64,000 bases of DNA from Sinimarinibacterium arenosum (GCF_005047655.1 NZ_SUKF01000008.1:124001-188000); one strand, 5' to 3'. Numbered from the stretch's first letter, positions 17,886-26,718 are shown. A program made the numbers and translations. Notes: generated from the letters alone by a model not told the origin.

Positions 17886-18173
17886 ATGGCGGGACAAACC
17901 GACGCGGAACGCGAGCTGGCGGTTTTGCTGGTGCAGGCGCTGAATCTTGAAGACCGTGCGCCGGAATCCATCGATCCCGAAGCGCCGCTGTTCGGCGATC
18001 ACGCCGCCGGCTGGGGGCTGGATTCGATCGACGCGCTGGAAATCGCGCTCGCGGTGCAGCAGAAGTATGGCGTTGAACTGAAGGCCGACAGCGAAGACAC
18101 CAAGCGCGCGTTTGCATCGCTGCGCACTTTGTCCGCATACGTCGACGCCCAGCGTTCGTCGGCCGTGCACTGA
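17886..18173 (+). CDS. Acyl carrier protein (ApeE/F-like), plus arm
   Basis: The 95-residue ACP has its attachment serine in GWGLDSIDALEIALAVQQ, preceded by the helix ERELAVLLVQALNLED. It lies first in the plus arm, 23 bases before a membrane protein gene. Aryl polyene systems use two ACPs, one for loading or initial extension and one for elongation; this and the ACP at 15443-15724 would be that pair. Their sequences differ clearly around the serine (this one lacks the Ile-Asp-Leu-Ile-Leu run), which fits distinct partners. Confidence 0.93.
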   Translation: MAGQTDAERELAVLLVQALNLEDRAPESIDPEAPLFGDHAAGWGLDSIDALEIALAVQQKYGVELKADSEDTKRAFASLRTLSAYVDAQRSSAVH

Positions 18174-18196
18174 ACGATTCCGATCGATCAATCCTG

Positions 18197-18820
18197 ATGG
18201 CTCCGCGGCGCGTGCTGATGCTGGCGCTGTTCCTGAGCTATCCGCTGCTGGTCCATCTCGGCGTGCTGTTCGAACAGCGCCCGCTGCAGTGGCTGGCCCT
18301 GCAGGCGCTGTTTGCCGCGATATTTTTCAATCTTTTGTCACAACTCCGCATCGCGATCTGGGTGCTGTGGCTGCTGTTTGCAGCGGTCACTGCCGCACTG
18401 ATGGCCAGCGGCGGCGGCATCTACGCACTGTACGTGCCGCCGCTGGCCCTGCTGGCGCTGGCGTTCAGCGGTTTCGCGCAGTCGCTGGCGTCCGGGCGCA
18501 CGCCGCTGGTGACGCAGATGGCGGTAGCCATACACGGCGAACTGTCACCCCCGCTGCTGCGGCACACGCGTCAGGTGACGCAGCTGTGGGCGATGAATCT
18601 GGCGGCCATGTTCGTCATCGCGCTGGTGCTGAGTGTGACCGGACCCCGTACGGTATGGTCCCTGTTCACCAACCTGATCAACTACCTGTGGATGGGCGCA
18701 ATCTTCGCCGGAGAATATGCCTACCGCCGCTGGCGTTTTCCCGAGCATGACCGCGACGGCTTCATCGGCTACCTGCGCAAGCTGATTGGACAGGCGCATC
18801 GCTTCCGGAGCATGCGGTAA
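18197..18820 (+). CDS. Polytopic membrane protein of the polyene cluster (COG4648-like)
   Basis: The 207-residue protein has about five hydrophobic spans: VLMLALFLSYPLLVHLGVLF, LALQALFAAIFFNLL, IWVLWLLFAAVTAALMA, LAALALAFSG-type helix, and AMFVIALVLSVTG plus LINYLWMGAIFAGEYAYRR. The last block resembles the small membrane proteins found between the ACP and AMP-ligase genes in aryl polyene loci. Its biochemical function is unknown. The stop overlaps the start of the ligase gene (TAATG), so the two are coupled. Confidence 0.8.
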   Translation: MAPRRVLMLALFLSYPLLVHLGVLFEQRPLQWLALQALFAAIFFNLLSQLRIAIWVLWLLFAAVTAALMASGGGIYALYVPPLALLALAFSGFAQSLASGRTPLVTQMAVAIHGELSPPLLRHTRQVTQLWAMNLAAMFVIALVLSVTGPRTVWSLFTNLINYLWMGAIFAGEYAYRRWRFPEHDRDGFIGYLRKLIGQAHRFRSMR

Positions 18821-20133
18821 TGCCGGTGTCGCTGCCGCTGTCGAGTGCCGAACGTCTGTTCGCGGTCGGGTCCGGCGCGGGCGATCGTGCAGATTTTCAT
18901 GCGGCCGCCCGACAGTTCGCACAGCAGCTGCCGGCCACCGGTCCAATCGTCAATCTGTGTGCGGCGCGCCGCAGTTTTGCGCTGACGCTGGTGGCCGGCG
19001 CGATCTGCGGCCGGCCGTCGCTGCTGCCGTGGAGCCCCAGCGCCAATGTCGTACGCGACGTGGCCGCGGCACACGTCGCCGCGGTCGTGGTCGCGGACGA
19101 GACCTTGCCAGACCTCGGCGCGCTGCAGTGCTGCCGAGCGCCTGACCCGGGTGCCATCACTGACAACACCGGTTCAGCCGCCCCGGTCACGCTGGATCCC
19201 GCGCAGGTCGCGGTGGTGGCGTTCACTTCCGGCAGCACCGGCGCACCGCAGGCCCATGCCAAGACCTGGGGCACGCTGGCGGCAAGCTCGCAGCGTCTGG
19301 CGCAGCGCGTGCTCGACGGTCTGGTTGCCGCGCAGCTGGTGGCCACGGTGCCGCCACAGCATGTGTTCGGCCTGGAAACCACGATCCTGCTGCCCCTGTT
19401 CAGCGACTGCGCCTGTCTCGATGCGCGGCCGCTGTTCCCCGCCGACGTGCGCGCGGCGCTGGAATCGGTGGCGGCCCCACGTGTGCTGGTGACCACGCCG
19501 GTGCATTTGCGCGCATTGCTGGCGGCGGATGTGCAGCTGCCGCCGCTGGCGCGGATCGTATCGGCCACTGCACCGCTGGCGCCGCCTCTGGCCGCTGCCG
19601 CCGAAGCCCGCTTTGCCGCGCCGGTGCTGGAGATCTACGGCAGCACCGAAAGCGGTGCGATTGCCAGCCGGCGCACCGCCGAGGACACCGCATGGACGCC
19701 ATTGCCGGACGTGCGTTTTGCCAGCGTGGAGGATGGCGCTGAAGTCAGTGCGCCGTATCTGCCGCAGCCGATTCGCCTGTCCGACCGCATCGAATGCATG
19801 GCCGATGGTCGCATCCGGTTGCTCGGGCGCAGCGCCGATCTGATCAAGGTTGCGGGCCGTCGCATCTCCGCCGCTGATCTGACCCAGCGTCTGCTGGCGG
19901 TTCCGGGGGTGGAAGACGCGATCGTGATCGTGCCCGAACCGGACCAGATCGACGGGCGTCCGGCGGCACTGGTGGTGGCGCCGGACATGGACGAGGCCGC
20001 CATCCTGGCGGCGCTGGCGACCCAGGTCGACGCCGTGTTTCTGCCGCGCCCGCTGCGCAAGGTTGCGGCGCTGCCGCGCAATGCAGTCGGCAAGCTGCCG
20101 CGTTCCGCCCTGCTGGAGTTGCTGCGTGGCTGA
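18820..20133 (+). CDS. AMP-dependent acyl/aryl ligase (ApeH-like)
   Basis: Activates the hydroxybenzoate starter with ATP and transfers it to an ACP. The 437-residue ANL-family protein has the P-loop motif VVAFTSGSTGAPQAHAK, the adenylate-binding ILEIYGSTESGAIASR, and the hinge/C-terminal ADLIKVAGRRISAADLTQRL with late Lys in VGKLPRSAL. The conserved RxxR-type signature is not obvious. It is somewhat shorter than stand-alone acyl-CoA synthetases, typical of ApeH-like ligases. It starts at the TAATG overlap with the membrane protein gene and overlaps the following dehydratase by eight bases. Confidence 0.87.
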   Translation: MPVSLPLSSAERLFAVGSGAGDRADFHAAARQFAQQLPATGPIVNLCAARRSFALTLVAGAICGRPSLLPWSPSANVVRDVAAAHVAAVVVADETLPDLGALQCCRAPDPGAITDNTGSAAPVTLDPAQVAVVAFTSGSTGAPQAHAKTWGTLAASSQRLAQRVLDGLVAAQLVATVPPQHVFGLETTILLPLFSDCACLDARPLFPADVRAALESVAAPRVLVTTPVHLRALLAADVQLPPLARIVSATAPLAPPLAAAAEARFAAPVLEIYGSTESGAIASRRTAEDTAWTPLPDVRFASVEDGAEVSAPYLPQPIRLSDRIECMADGRIRLLGRSADLIKVAGRRISAADLTQRLLAVPGVEDAIVIVPEPDQIDGRPAALVVAPDMDEAAILAALATQVDAVFLPRPLRKVAALPRNAVGKLPRSALLELLRG

Positions 20134-20428
20134 GATGCGCATCAGCGACCGTATCGGCGCGGACCACCCGAGTCTGCCGGGGCATTTTCCGGGGCATCCG
20201 ATCGTGCCCGGCGTGGTGCTGCTGGACGCAGTGCGCGTGGCGGCGCAGCAGGCCCTGGCACCGGGCGTGCTGCTGGCGCTGCCGATGATCAAGTTCCTGC
20301 AGCCTGTCATGCCGGAACAGCCGTTCGAGATCGTGCTGCAGCCCGGTGCGGGCGGACGCATCGCGTTCCGGATCGAAATCGACGGCGCGATCGCAGTCCA
20401 GGGCAGTCTGCAGTTCGCATCGCCATGA
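20126..20428 (+). CDS. ApeI-like hotdog dehydratase, plus arm
   Basis: About 100 residues, carrying GHFPGHPIVPGVVLLDAVRV, the ApeI/FabZ-type active-site segment with His and PG turn, followed by LPMIKFLQPVMPEQPFEI. The GTG at 20126 is chosen because GGAG lies seven bases upstream (20115-20118); an ATG at 20135 is also possible. It overlaps the ligase end by eight bases and the acyltransferase start by ATGA. It is shorter than the minus-arm copy and may act on a different chain length. Confidence 0.85.
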   Translation: MAEMRISDRIGADHPSLPGHFPGHPIVPGVVLLDAVRVAAQQALAPGVLLALPMIKFLQPVMPEQPFEIVLQPGAGGRIAFRIEIDGAIAVQGSLQFASP

Positions 20429-21330
20429 GCGCCGACTGGGAGCGCCAGAATGAGCGCGCCAGCGGGTTCATGCTGCAGCTGCTGGTGACGATCGCGCGCT
20501 ATCTCGGACGTTCGGTCGCCCGCCTGATCCTGTGGCCCAGCGTGGCCTACTTCCTGTTGACCGCGCGCGAGCAGCGGCGTGCCTCGCGTGCCTACCTGCG
20601 TCGGGTGCTGGGCCGCGCCCCGAGCCTGCGTGATCTGTGGCGGCACTTTCATACCTTCGGCATCTGCGCACTCGATCGCGTGTTCCTGCTTGCCGGTGTG
20701 TCCAATGCGATACGCGTGCAGGTTCATCGCGATGCCGCAGGCTATGCCTTGACCCGTGGCAGCGGCGGCTGCGTGGTGTTGCTGGCGCATGTCGGCAGCT
20801 TTGAAACGATCCGGGTCGAGGGCTCGGTCGAGCATCGCCTGCCGCTGAGCGTGGTGATGGATCGTGCGCATGGACGCATGTACTCCACCCTGCTGGAGCG
20901 GCTGAACCCGGAGATTGCCGCGCGCATCATCGACGCTTCGGCGCGCGGCCCGGACCTGGTGCTGAAGATGAAGGCTGCGCTGGAGCGCGGCGATCTGGTC
21001 TGCCTGATGGCCGACCGTGCGCGCGCGGGTGAACCCACGGTCGGCGTCGAACTGTTCGGTGCCACCGCGCAGCTGCCGCTGGCGCCGTGGGTCATCGCCA
21101 GTGCCCTGAAGGTGCCGGTGGTGATGGGGCTGGGTCTGTACCGCGGCAACGGTCAGTACGATGCCTACATTGAGGGACTGGCCGAGCGGGTCAGCCTTGA
21201 TCGGCGCGACCGTGCCGCCTCGGCACAGGCGTATGCGCAGGCCTACGCCAATCGGCTGCAGGCCCATCTGCAATCGGCGCCGTACAATTGGGCCAACTTC
21301 TACGACTTCTGGGGAGAACAGTCGCAATGA
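20425..21330 (+). CDS. LpxL/HtrB-like lysophospholipid acyltransferase
   Basis: The 301-residue protein belongs to the lipid A biosynthesis acyltransferase family. The catalytic H-x4-E is visible in VLLAHVGSFETIRVEGS, followed by the VVMDRAHGRMYSTLLERL segment and VCLMADRARAGEPTVG. There is an N-terminal membrane segment (VARLILWPSVAYFLLTAREQ). In pigment clusters it probably joins an acyl or polyene chain to the lipid anchor; it could alternatively act on lipid A precursors. Start overlaps the previous stop (ATGA) and its stop overlaps the next start. Confidence 0.88.
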   Translation: MSADWERQNERASGFMLQLLVTIARYLGRSVARLILWPSVAYFLLTAREQRRASRAYLRRVLGRAPSLRDLWRHFHTFGICALDRVFLLAGVSNAIRVQVHRDAAGYALTRGSGGCVVLLAHVGSFETIRVEGSVEHRLPLSVVMDRAHGRMYSTLLERLNPEIAARIIDASARGPDLVLKMKAALERGDLVCLMADRARAGEPTVGVELFGATAQLPLAPWVIASALKVPVVMGLGLYRGNGQYDAYIEGLAERVSLDRRDRAASAQAYAQAYANRLQAHLQSAPYNWANFYDFWGEQSQ

Positions 21331-22511
21331 TGGCGCCGGTGCCGATCCGCGCGTATACCGCCACGACCGCACTGGGTGCCGGTCGTGCGGCACAGCTGGA
21401 TGCGCTGCGCGCGCAGCGCACGGGTCTGCGGCGGCAGCGTTTCGACGCGTCGACCCTGGACTGCTGGATCGGCGCCGTCGACGGGCTGGATACGCCGTTG
21501 CCGCCACAATGGGCCGAGTGGGAATGCCGCAACAACCGGCTGTCAGCGCTGGCGCTGGCGCAGGATGGTTTCCGCGAGGCGGTTGCTGCGGCAGTGGCGC
21601 GGCATGGCGCCGATCGCATCGGCGTCTTCATCGGCACCAGTACCTCGGGCGTGCACAGCACCGAACTGGCGTACCGGCACCAGCAAGGTGACCCGCCGCA
21701 TCTGCCGGCCAGCTTCATTCATCGCACCACGCACAATCCCCAGGCCGCCGCCGAATTCGTGCGCCTGTGCCTAGGACTGGACAGCCTGGCGATGGCGATC
21801 TGTACCGCGTGTTCGTCCAGCGCCAAGGTCTTCGCCGCGGCACAACGCGCGATGAGTGCCGGCATTTGCGATGCCGCCGTCATCGGCGGCGCCGACAGCC
21901 TGTGCCTGACCACCCTGCATGGCTTCAACTCACTGCAGCTGGTGTCCGCCGACATCTGCCGTCCGGCTGATGCCCAGCGCAACGGCATTTCGATCGGCGA
22001 GGCCGCGGGCTTCGCGCTGCTGGATGCCGGCGAACCCGGTGCTGACCTCGCGTTGCTCGGCTACGGTGAATCGTCCGATGCGTATCACATGTCCACGCCC
22101 GATCCGCAGGGCCACGGTGCCGCGCAGGCGATGCGCGATGCTCTGACCCGCGCGGGCCTGCAGCCGGCGCAGATCGACTACGTCAATCTGCATGGCACCG
22201 GAACCCAGGCCAACGACGCCTCCGAGGACCAGGCGCTGTGCGCGGTGCTCGGCACCGGGACGCCGGCCAGCTCGACCAAGGGATATACCGGGCACACGCT
22301 TGGCGCGGCCGGCATCGTCGAGGCGGTGTTCAGCCTGCTGGCGATCGAACACGGCTTTCGTCCGCCGAGCTTGAACACGCGGCAGCTCGATCCGGCGCTG
22401 CGTGGCAAGGTGCTGCTGGACGGTATCGAAGGACCGGTCGCCACCGTGCTGTCCAATTCTTTCGGCTTCGGTGGCAACAACGCCAGCCTGCTGTTCGGGC
22501 GCCGCGCATGA
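21327..22511 (+). CDS. Beta-ketoacyl synthase (ApeR-like)
   Basis: The 394-residue ketosynthase has all three active-site residues: Cys in ICTACSSSAKVF, His in YVNLHGTGTQANDAS and His in KGYTGHTLGAAGIVEA, plus NSFGFGGNNASLLF near the C-terminus. Two ATGs in tandem (21327 and 21330) serve as start; the first overlaps the previous stop. It differs from the minus-arm ketosynthase and may handle the first condensation on the aryl starter, leaving later extension to the other enzyme, or the reverse. That division is inference from other aryl polyene systems. Confidence 0.9.
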   Translation: MMAPVPIRAYTATTALGAGRAAQLDALRAQRTGLRRQRFDASTLDCWIGAVDGLDTPLPPQWAEWECRNNRLSALALAQDGFREAVAAAVARHGADRIGVFIGTSTSGVHSTELAYRHQQGDPPHLPASFIHRTTHNPQAAAEFVRLCLGLDSLAMAICTACSSSAKVFAAAQRAMSAGICDAAVIGGADSLCLTTLHGFNSLQLVSADICRPADAQRNGISIGEAAGFALLDAGEPGADLALLGYGESSDAYHMSTPDPQGHGAAQAMRDALTRAGLQPAQIDYVNLHGTGTQANDASEDQALCAVLGTGTPASSTKGYTGHTLGAAGIVEAVFSLLAIEHGFRPPSLNTRQLDPALRGKVLLDGIEGPVATVLSNSFGFGGNNASLLFGRRA

Positions 22512-23290
22512 TTTCGGTCCACCTGACCGCCATTGGCCTGGCTGCGCCGGGCCTGCCGGACTGGGTCCATGGGCGCGAAGTGCTGGCCGGGCGCGCCGCC
22601 TTCGTTCCCGCCGAATTGCCGCCGTATGCGCCGCGCCTGCTGCCGCCGAACGAGCGTCGCCGTGCGACCCCGGCGGTGCGTCAGGCCTTCCGTGCGGCCG
22701 AGGATGCCGTTGGCGAACGCGATCCGTCACAGCTGGCCACGGTGTTCGCCGGCTCGGACGGCGACATGGCCATCCTGCACCGCATCTGCGCCGCGCTGGC
22801 GCAACCGAACAAGGCGGTGTCGCCCACCGACTTCCACAACTCGGTGCACAACGCCGCCGCCGGCTACTGGGGCATCGCCACCGGCTGCCGCGCACCGTCA
22901 ACGACGCTGGCCGGGTATGACGGCTCGTTTGCGCTGGGCCTGCTGGAGGCCGCCGTACAGACGGTGACGCAGAATCATCCGACCCTGCTGGTCAGCTTCG
23001 ATGTGCCGGCGCCGCAACCGCTGTATGCCGCGCGCCCGCTGGGCGCCGCCGCCAGCTGCGCGCTGCTGCTGTCACCGGACGGCGTCAGCGGTTCCGTGGC
23101 GCGGCTGGGCATCGTGCAGAGCGAGGACGCGGAGACCCAACTCGACGACGCTGCGCTGGAGGTTCACCGGCGCGGCAATCCCGCCTTGCGCGCACTGCCG
23201 CTGCTGCGGCTGCTGGCCGCAGGCCAGTCCGGGCGCGTGGTGCTGCCGGGCTCGGGCGGGCGCAATCTGCAGGTCGAGGTCTTTACGTGA
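22508..23290 (+). CDS. Chain-length-factor-like ketosynthase lacking the active-site cysteine (ApeC-like)
   Basis: The 260-residue protein matches the N-terminal ketosynthase-like family (DUF/COG beta-ketoacyl synthase-like) used as chain length factor in aryl polyene systems: LATVFAGSDGDMAILHRIC, TDFHNSVHNAAAGYWGIATG and STTLAGYDGSFALGLLEAAV. The position where a ketosynthase has its cysteine reads T-L-A-G-Y, so the protein cannot form a thioester and should pair with a catalytic ketosynthase. It is only about two-thirds the length of a full KS, as in ApeC. Starts at an ATGA overlap. Confidence 0.86.
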   Translation: MISVHLTAIGLAAPGLPDWVHGREVLAGRAAFVPAELPPYAPRLLPPNERRRATPAVRQAFRAAEDAVGERDPSQLATVFAGSDGDMAILHRICAALAQPNKAVSPTDFHNSVHNAAAGYWGIATGCRAPSTTLAGYDGSFALGLLEAAVQTVTQNHPTLLVSFDVPAPQPLYAARPLGAAASCALLLSPDGVSGSVARLGIVQSEDAETQLDDAALEVHRRGNPALRALPLLRLLAAGQSGRVVLPGSGGRNLQVEVFT

Positions 23291-23727
23291 CGCCGCTGCT
23301 CGATCGGGCGGCCATTGCATCGTTGATTCCGCACGCCGGCAGCATGTGCCTGTGGCATGCACTGTGGGAGGCTGACGACCAGCGTGTGCGGCTGACGACC
23401 GACAGCCACCGCGATCCGCAGAATCCCTTGCGCCGCGAGGGTCGCCTGGCGGCGCTGCATCTGCTCGAGTACGGCGCGCAGGCCATGGCGGTGCACGGCG
23501 GCTGGATGGCCCGCAGCGCCGGTGGTGGTGCGCAGCCGGGTGTGCTGGCCGCGGTGCGCGATCTGCAGCTGAAGGTCGAATGGCTGGAGAACCTGCCCGA
23601 CCTGCTGACCTGCGAGGCGCAGCGGCTGGTCGCCAACGCCGGCGGCTGGATGTACAGCTTCGTTCTGCGGTGCGGGGAACGCGAGATCGCCAGCGGTCGC
23701 GCCTCCGTGATTCATCTGCCGACCTGA
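23287..23727 (+). CDS. ApeP-like hotdog 3-hydroxyacyl-ACP dehydratase, plus arm
   Basis: The 146-residue protein contains IASLIPHAGSMCLWHALWEADD with the conserved PHAG-M block, the central helix LLEYGAQAMAVHGGWMARS, and LAAVRDLQLKVEWLENLPD. This is the COG4706/ApeP dehydratase type. It starts overlapping the chain length factor stop (GTGA) and precedes the transporter by 13 bases. Together with the related gene at 8462-8953 it makes two ApeP-type dehydratases in one cluster, which is more than the single ApeP of E. coli. Confidence 0.88.
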   Translation: MTPLLDRAAIASLIPHAGSMCLWHALWEADDQRVRLTTDSHRDPQNPLRREGRLAALHLLEYGAQAMAVHGGWMARSAGGGAQPGVLAAVRDLQLKVEWLENLPDLLTCEAQRLVANAGGWMYSFVLRCGEREIASGRASVIHLPT

Positions 23728-23740
23728 TGCCGCCGGGACC

Positions 23741-24649
23741 ATGAACGCAATCGACCAGATGCAGCTGCAGTTCAGTCCCGGCGCGGTGCTGGGCTTGCAG
23801 CTCATCCTGGCGATCATCGTGTTCGGCGTCGCGCTGGAACTGTCGTTCGCCGATTTCCGCCATCTGCTGCGCAAGCCGCGCGCGGTGTTCATCGGTCTGC
23901 TGTCACAGATGGTGGCGCTGCCGCTGCTGACCTTCGCGCTGGTGCAGATCGCCGATCCGACGCCGAGCATCGCACTGGGTCTGATGATGACCGCGGCCTG
24001 CCCCGGCGGAAACATGTCCAACGTACTGACGCACTGGGCACATGGCCGCACCGTGCTGTCGATGGCGATGACCACGGCGTCGAGTCTGGTGTCACCGCTG
24101 ACCACCCCGCTGGTGTTCGGCGTGCTGGGCGGCTTGAATCCGGAAACGCGTTCGGCGCTGCGTCAGGTGCAGGTGCCGTACAGCGAGCTGGCATTGACCA
24201 TCGGCCTCGCGCTGTTGCTGCCGTTGATCTGCGGCATGGGTCTGAAAAGCGCACGGCCGGCACTGGCCGCGCGTCTGCGTCATCCGCTGAAACAGTTCGG
24301 TCTGGTCGCGTTCTTCATGTTCGTGGTGCTCGCGGTCGCCGCCAACTACGCGCTGTTCTGGCAGGCGCTGACCACGATCTTCCTGCTGGTGCTGGTGCAC
24401 AACTTGCTGGCGCTGGGGACCGGCGCGACGATTTCGCGACTGGCGCGCACCACGCCGCGCGATGGCCGCGCGATCGTGTTCGAGACCGGCATCCACAACA
24501 CCGCGCTGGGGCTGACCCTGATCTTCACCTACTTCCAGCAGCTCGGCGGCATGGCGCTGGTGGTCGCGTGGTGGGGCGTGTGGCAGCTACTGACTGGTGG
24601 CCTGCTGGCACGCTACTGGGCCCGGCGCGTCCCGCCGCCGGTGCATTGA
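23741..24649 (+). CDS. Bile acid:sodium symporter (BASS) family transporter
   Basis: The 302-residue protein has about nine hydrophobic spans and the family motifs: ELSFADFRHLLRKPRAVFIG, LGLMMTAACPGGNMSNVLTHWA and VFETGIHNTALGLTLIFTY. BASS transporters co-transport Na+ and organic anions. It follows the dehydratase by 13 bases on the same strand, so it belongs to the plus arm transcript. This transporter is not part of the core aryl polyene set; a role in moving an aromatic acid such as the hydroxybenzoate starter is a guess. Converges on an acyltransferase gene 30 bases away. Confidence 0.85.
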   Translation: MNAIDQMQLQFSPGAVLGLQLILAIIVFGVALELSFADFRHLLRKPRAVFIGLLSQMVALPLLTFALVQIADPTPSIALGLMMTAACPGGNMSNVLTHWAHGRTVLSMAMTTASSLVSPLTTPLVFGVLGGLNPETRSALRQVQVPYSELALTIGLALLLPLICGMGLKSARPALAARLRHPLKQFGLVAFFMFVVLAVAANYALFWQALTTIFLLVLVHNLLALGTGATISRLARTTPRDGRAIVFETGIHNTALGLTLIFTYFQQLGGMALVVAWWGVWQLLTGGLLARYWARRVPPPVH

Positions 24650-24679
24650 CGCGCGGCGGTCTCGCGCCGCCGGGGAATC

Positions 24680-25612
24680 TCAGCCGTGTGCGGGCCGCTG
24701 CGCCTGCAATGCCGGGCGCGTGTTGTGCATGCGCTCGAGCCGCGCATCCTTGCGCAGCCAGATGCTGTTGATCCATTGCTGGAAGCGATGCCGGTATTCG
24801 GGATCGGTCTCGTAGTCGCCGCTCAGCAGTTCCTGCGGGATCGGCAGGACGTCGATATGCACCGACAGCTGATCCTGCTCACCGCAGCAGAAGCTCCACA
24901 GCAGCGGCTTGTTGGTCGCCCGGTAGCCGATGGTGACGTCAATGACGCCGGCAAACTGATCGCCCATCGCATTCAGCGTAAAGCTCATGCCGCCGGCCTT
25001 GGGCCGCAGCAGATGCCGGAACGGCGACTGCCGAGCGACGCGCTTGGCTTCGCTGAAGCGCGTGCCTTCGAGGAAGTTCACCACCGTCACCGGCTCGGTC
25101 CGGTACAGCTCGCAGGCGCGGCGCGTGGTGTCGAGATCCTGCGTGCGCAGTTCCGGATGCTCCGCGAGCGCCTGCTGGCTGTGCCGGCGCATGAACGGAA
25201 AGTCCATCGCCCAGCACGCCAGGCCGATGATCGGCACATAGATCAGTTCCCACTTCAGGAAGAAGCGCGGAAACGGTGTGCGCCCGTGAAACACGTCGAA
25301 CAGCAGCAGGATGTCGGCCCAGGACTGGTGATTGGCGATCAGCAGATAGTTGCGATTGGCCTGCAGCGGCGTGCGCACGTCGATCTCCCATTGCACCGCG
25401 TGCAGCAGGCGGAAGATCAGCTTCAGGTAGGCGACCCAGTTGGTCGCGATCCACACGCAGTAGCGGCTGCAGGCGCGCTGCAGCGACGGCAGTGGAATCG
25501 GCTTGAGCGCAATGCCCGGCAGCAGCAGCAGGAACGCGGCAATCGTGATCGCCAGCACTGCGAGCGCAGTGATGGCGCCGACGACGATCGGAGGGAAGAT
25601 GACGGAAAACAT
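24680..25612 (-). CDS. Membrane acyltransferase, YihG-like (PlsC family)
   Basis: The 310-residue protein starts with two membrane spans (GAITALAVLAITIAAFLLLL). It carries H-x4-D in LLIANHQSWADILLLFDVFH and the third motif VVNFLEGTRFSEAKR. The HQSWAD form and extended C-terminus (NAMGDQFAGVIDVTIGYR) fit the YihG/YihG-like lysophosphatidic acid acyltransferase group more than PlsC itself. It is expected to acylate lysophospholipids in the cytoplasmic membrane. It lies downstream of hemE on the same strand with 38 bases between, so the two may share a transcript. Confidence 0.88.
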   Translation of the reverse strand: MFSVIFPPIVVGAITALAVLAITIAAFLLLLPGIALKPIPLPSLQRACSRYCVWIATNWVAYLKLIFRLLHAVQWEIDVRTPLQANRNYLLIANHQSWADILLLFDVFHGRTPFPRFFLKWELIYVPIIGLACWAMDFPFMRRHSQQALAEHPELRTQDLDTTRRACELYRTEPVTVVNFLEGTRFSEAKRVARQSPFRHLLRPKAGGMSFTLNAMGDQFAGVIDVTIGYRATNKPLLWSFCCGEQDQLSVHIDVLPIPQELLSGDYETDPEYRHRFQQWINSIWLRKDARLERMHNTRPALQAQRPAHG

Positions 25613-25650
25613 CGCCTGACCTCTTCATGCCCGCGCTGCGGGCCGCTGGA

Positions 25651-26709
25651 TTATTCGTTGTGGTACTTCGGACTCAATGCTCTGACCGCTTCAATCATCA
25701 CCGCCGCGTGCTCCGGCGGCGTCTGCTGCAGGATGCCATGTCCCAGATTGAACACGTGCCCGTTGCCGGGCCCGTATGACTCCAGTACGCGAGAAACCGC
25801 CGCTTCGATGCGCGCCGGCTCCGCCAGCAGGATCGTCGGGTCCAGATTGCCCTGCAATGCCACGCGATCACCGACGCGCGCCCGTGCGGTGGCGAGATCA
25901 ATGGTCCAGTCGACGCCCAGCGCGTCGCAGCCGGTTTCGGCCATCGCTTCCAGATGCTGGCCGCCATTCTTGGTGAACAGGATCACCGGGACGTCTGGCG
26001 CAACACGCTTCAGGTGCTGGACGATGCGCGACATCGGCTCCAGCGAAAACTGCATGTAGTCGGCCGGCGCCAGCACGCCGCCCCAGGTGTCGAACACCAT
26101 CAGTGCGTCGGCGCCGGCGGCGACCTGCGCTTCCAGATACAGGCTGACCGAGGCCGAGAGTTTCGCCAGCAGGCTGTCGAGCATTTCCGGCGCGTCGTAG
26201 GCCATGCGCTTGATCAGCGTGAAGTCCGAGCCGCCGGCGCCTTCGACCATGTAGGTCGCCAGCGTCCACGGGCTGCCGGAGAAACCGATCAGCGGCAGCC
26301 GCGAGCCCAGCGCGGAACGGATGGTGCGCACCGCGTCCATCACGTAGCGCAGTTCGCCTTCGGGGTCCGGCACGCCCAGGGCCTCGATCGCGTGCGCGTC
26401 GCGTACCGGGCGATCGAACACCGGACCTTCACCTTCGACGAAGCGCAGGCCCAGGCCCATCGCGTCGGGGATCGTCAGGATGTCGGAGAACAGGATCGCG
26501 GTATCCAGGCCGTAGCGATCCAGCGGCTGCAGGGTCACTTCGCAGCACAGTTCCGGATTGCGGCACAGCGACATGAAGTCGCCGGCCTTGGCACGCGAGG
26601 CGCGGTATTCGGGCAGGTAGCGGCCGGCCTGACGCATCATCCACACCGGAGTGCGTTCAACGCGCTGACGCTTCAGCGCGCGCAGAAACAGATCGTTGTC
26701 GAGAGCCAT
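25651..26709 (-). CDS. hemE: Uroporphyrinogen decarboxylase
   Basis: Converts uroporphyrinogen III to coproporphyrinogen III in haem synthesis. The 352-residue protein has the N-terminal signature [19 protein letters not shown], the [18 protein letters not shown] aspartate motif, [16 protein letters not shown], and [16 protein letters not shown]. Length and motifs are complete. The gene starts at an ATG nine bases after the pyrF stop, on the same strand. Confidence 0.98.
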   Translation of the reverse strand: MALDNDLFLRALKRQRVERTPVWMMRQAGRYLPEYRASRAKAGDFMSLCRNPELCCEVTLQPLDRYGLDTAILFSDILTIPDAMGLGLRFVEGEGPVFDRPVRDAHAIEALGVPDPEGELRYVMDAVRTIRSALGSRLPLIGFSGSPWTLATYMVEGAGGSDFTLIKRMAYDAPEMLDSLLAKLSASVSLYLEAQVAAGADALMVFDTWGGVLAPADYMQFSLEPMSRIVQHLKRVAPDVPVILFTKNGGQHLEAMAETGCDALGVDWTIDLATARARVGDRVALQGNLDPTILLAEPARIEAAVSRVLESYGPGNGHVFNLGHGILQQTPPEHAAVMIEAVRALSPKYHNE

Positions 26710-26718
26710 GGGCGTACC

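Noticed and set aside
19174-21507. A 777-codon minus-strand frame opposite the ligase and acyltransferase genes.
   Set aside because: Typical GC-rich antisense shadow; no domain resemblance, while the plus-strand genes are tightly overlapped.
24650-24685. A GC-rich inverted repeat between the BASS and acyltransferase genes as a terminator.
   Set aside because: The stem is short and no T tract follows on either strand, so evidence is too weak to list.
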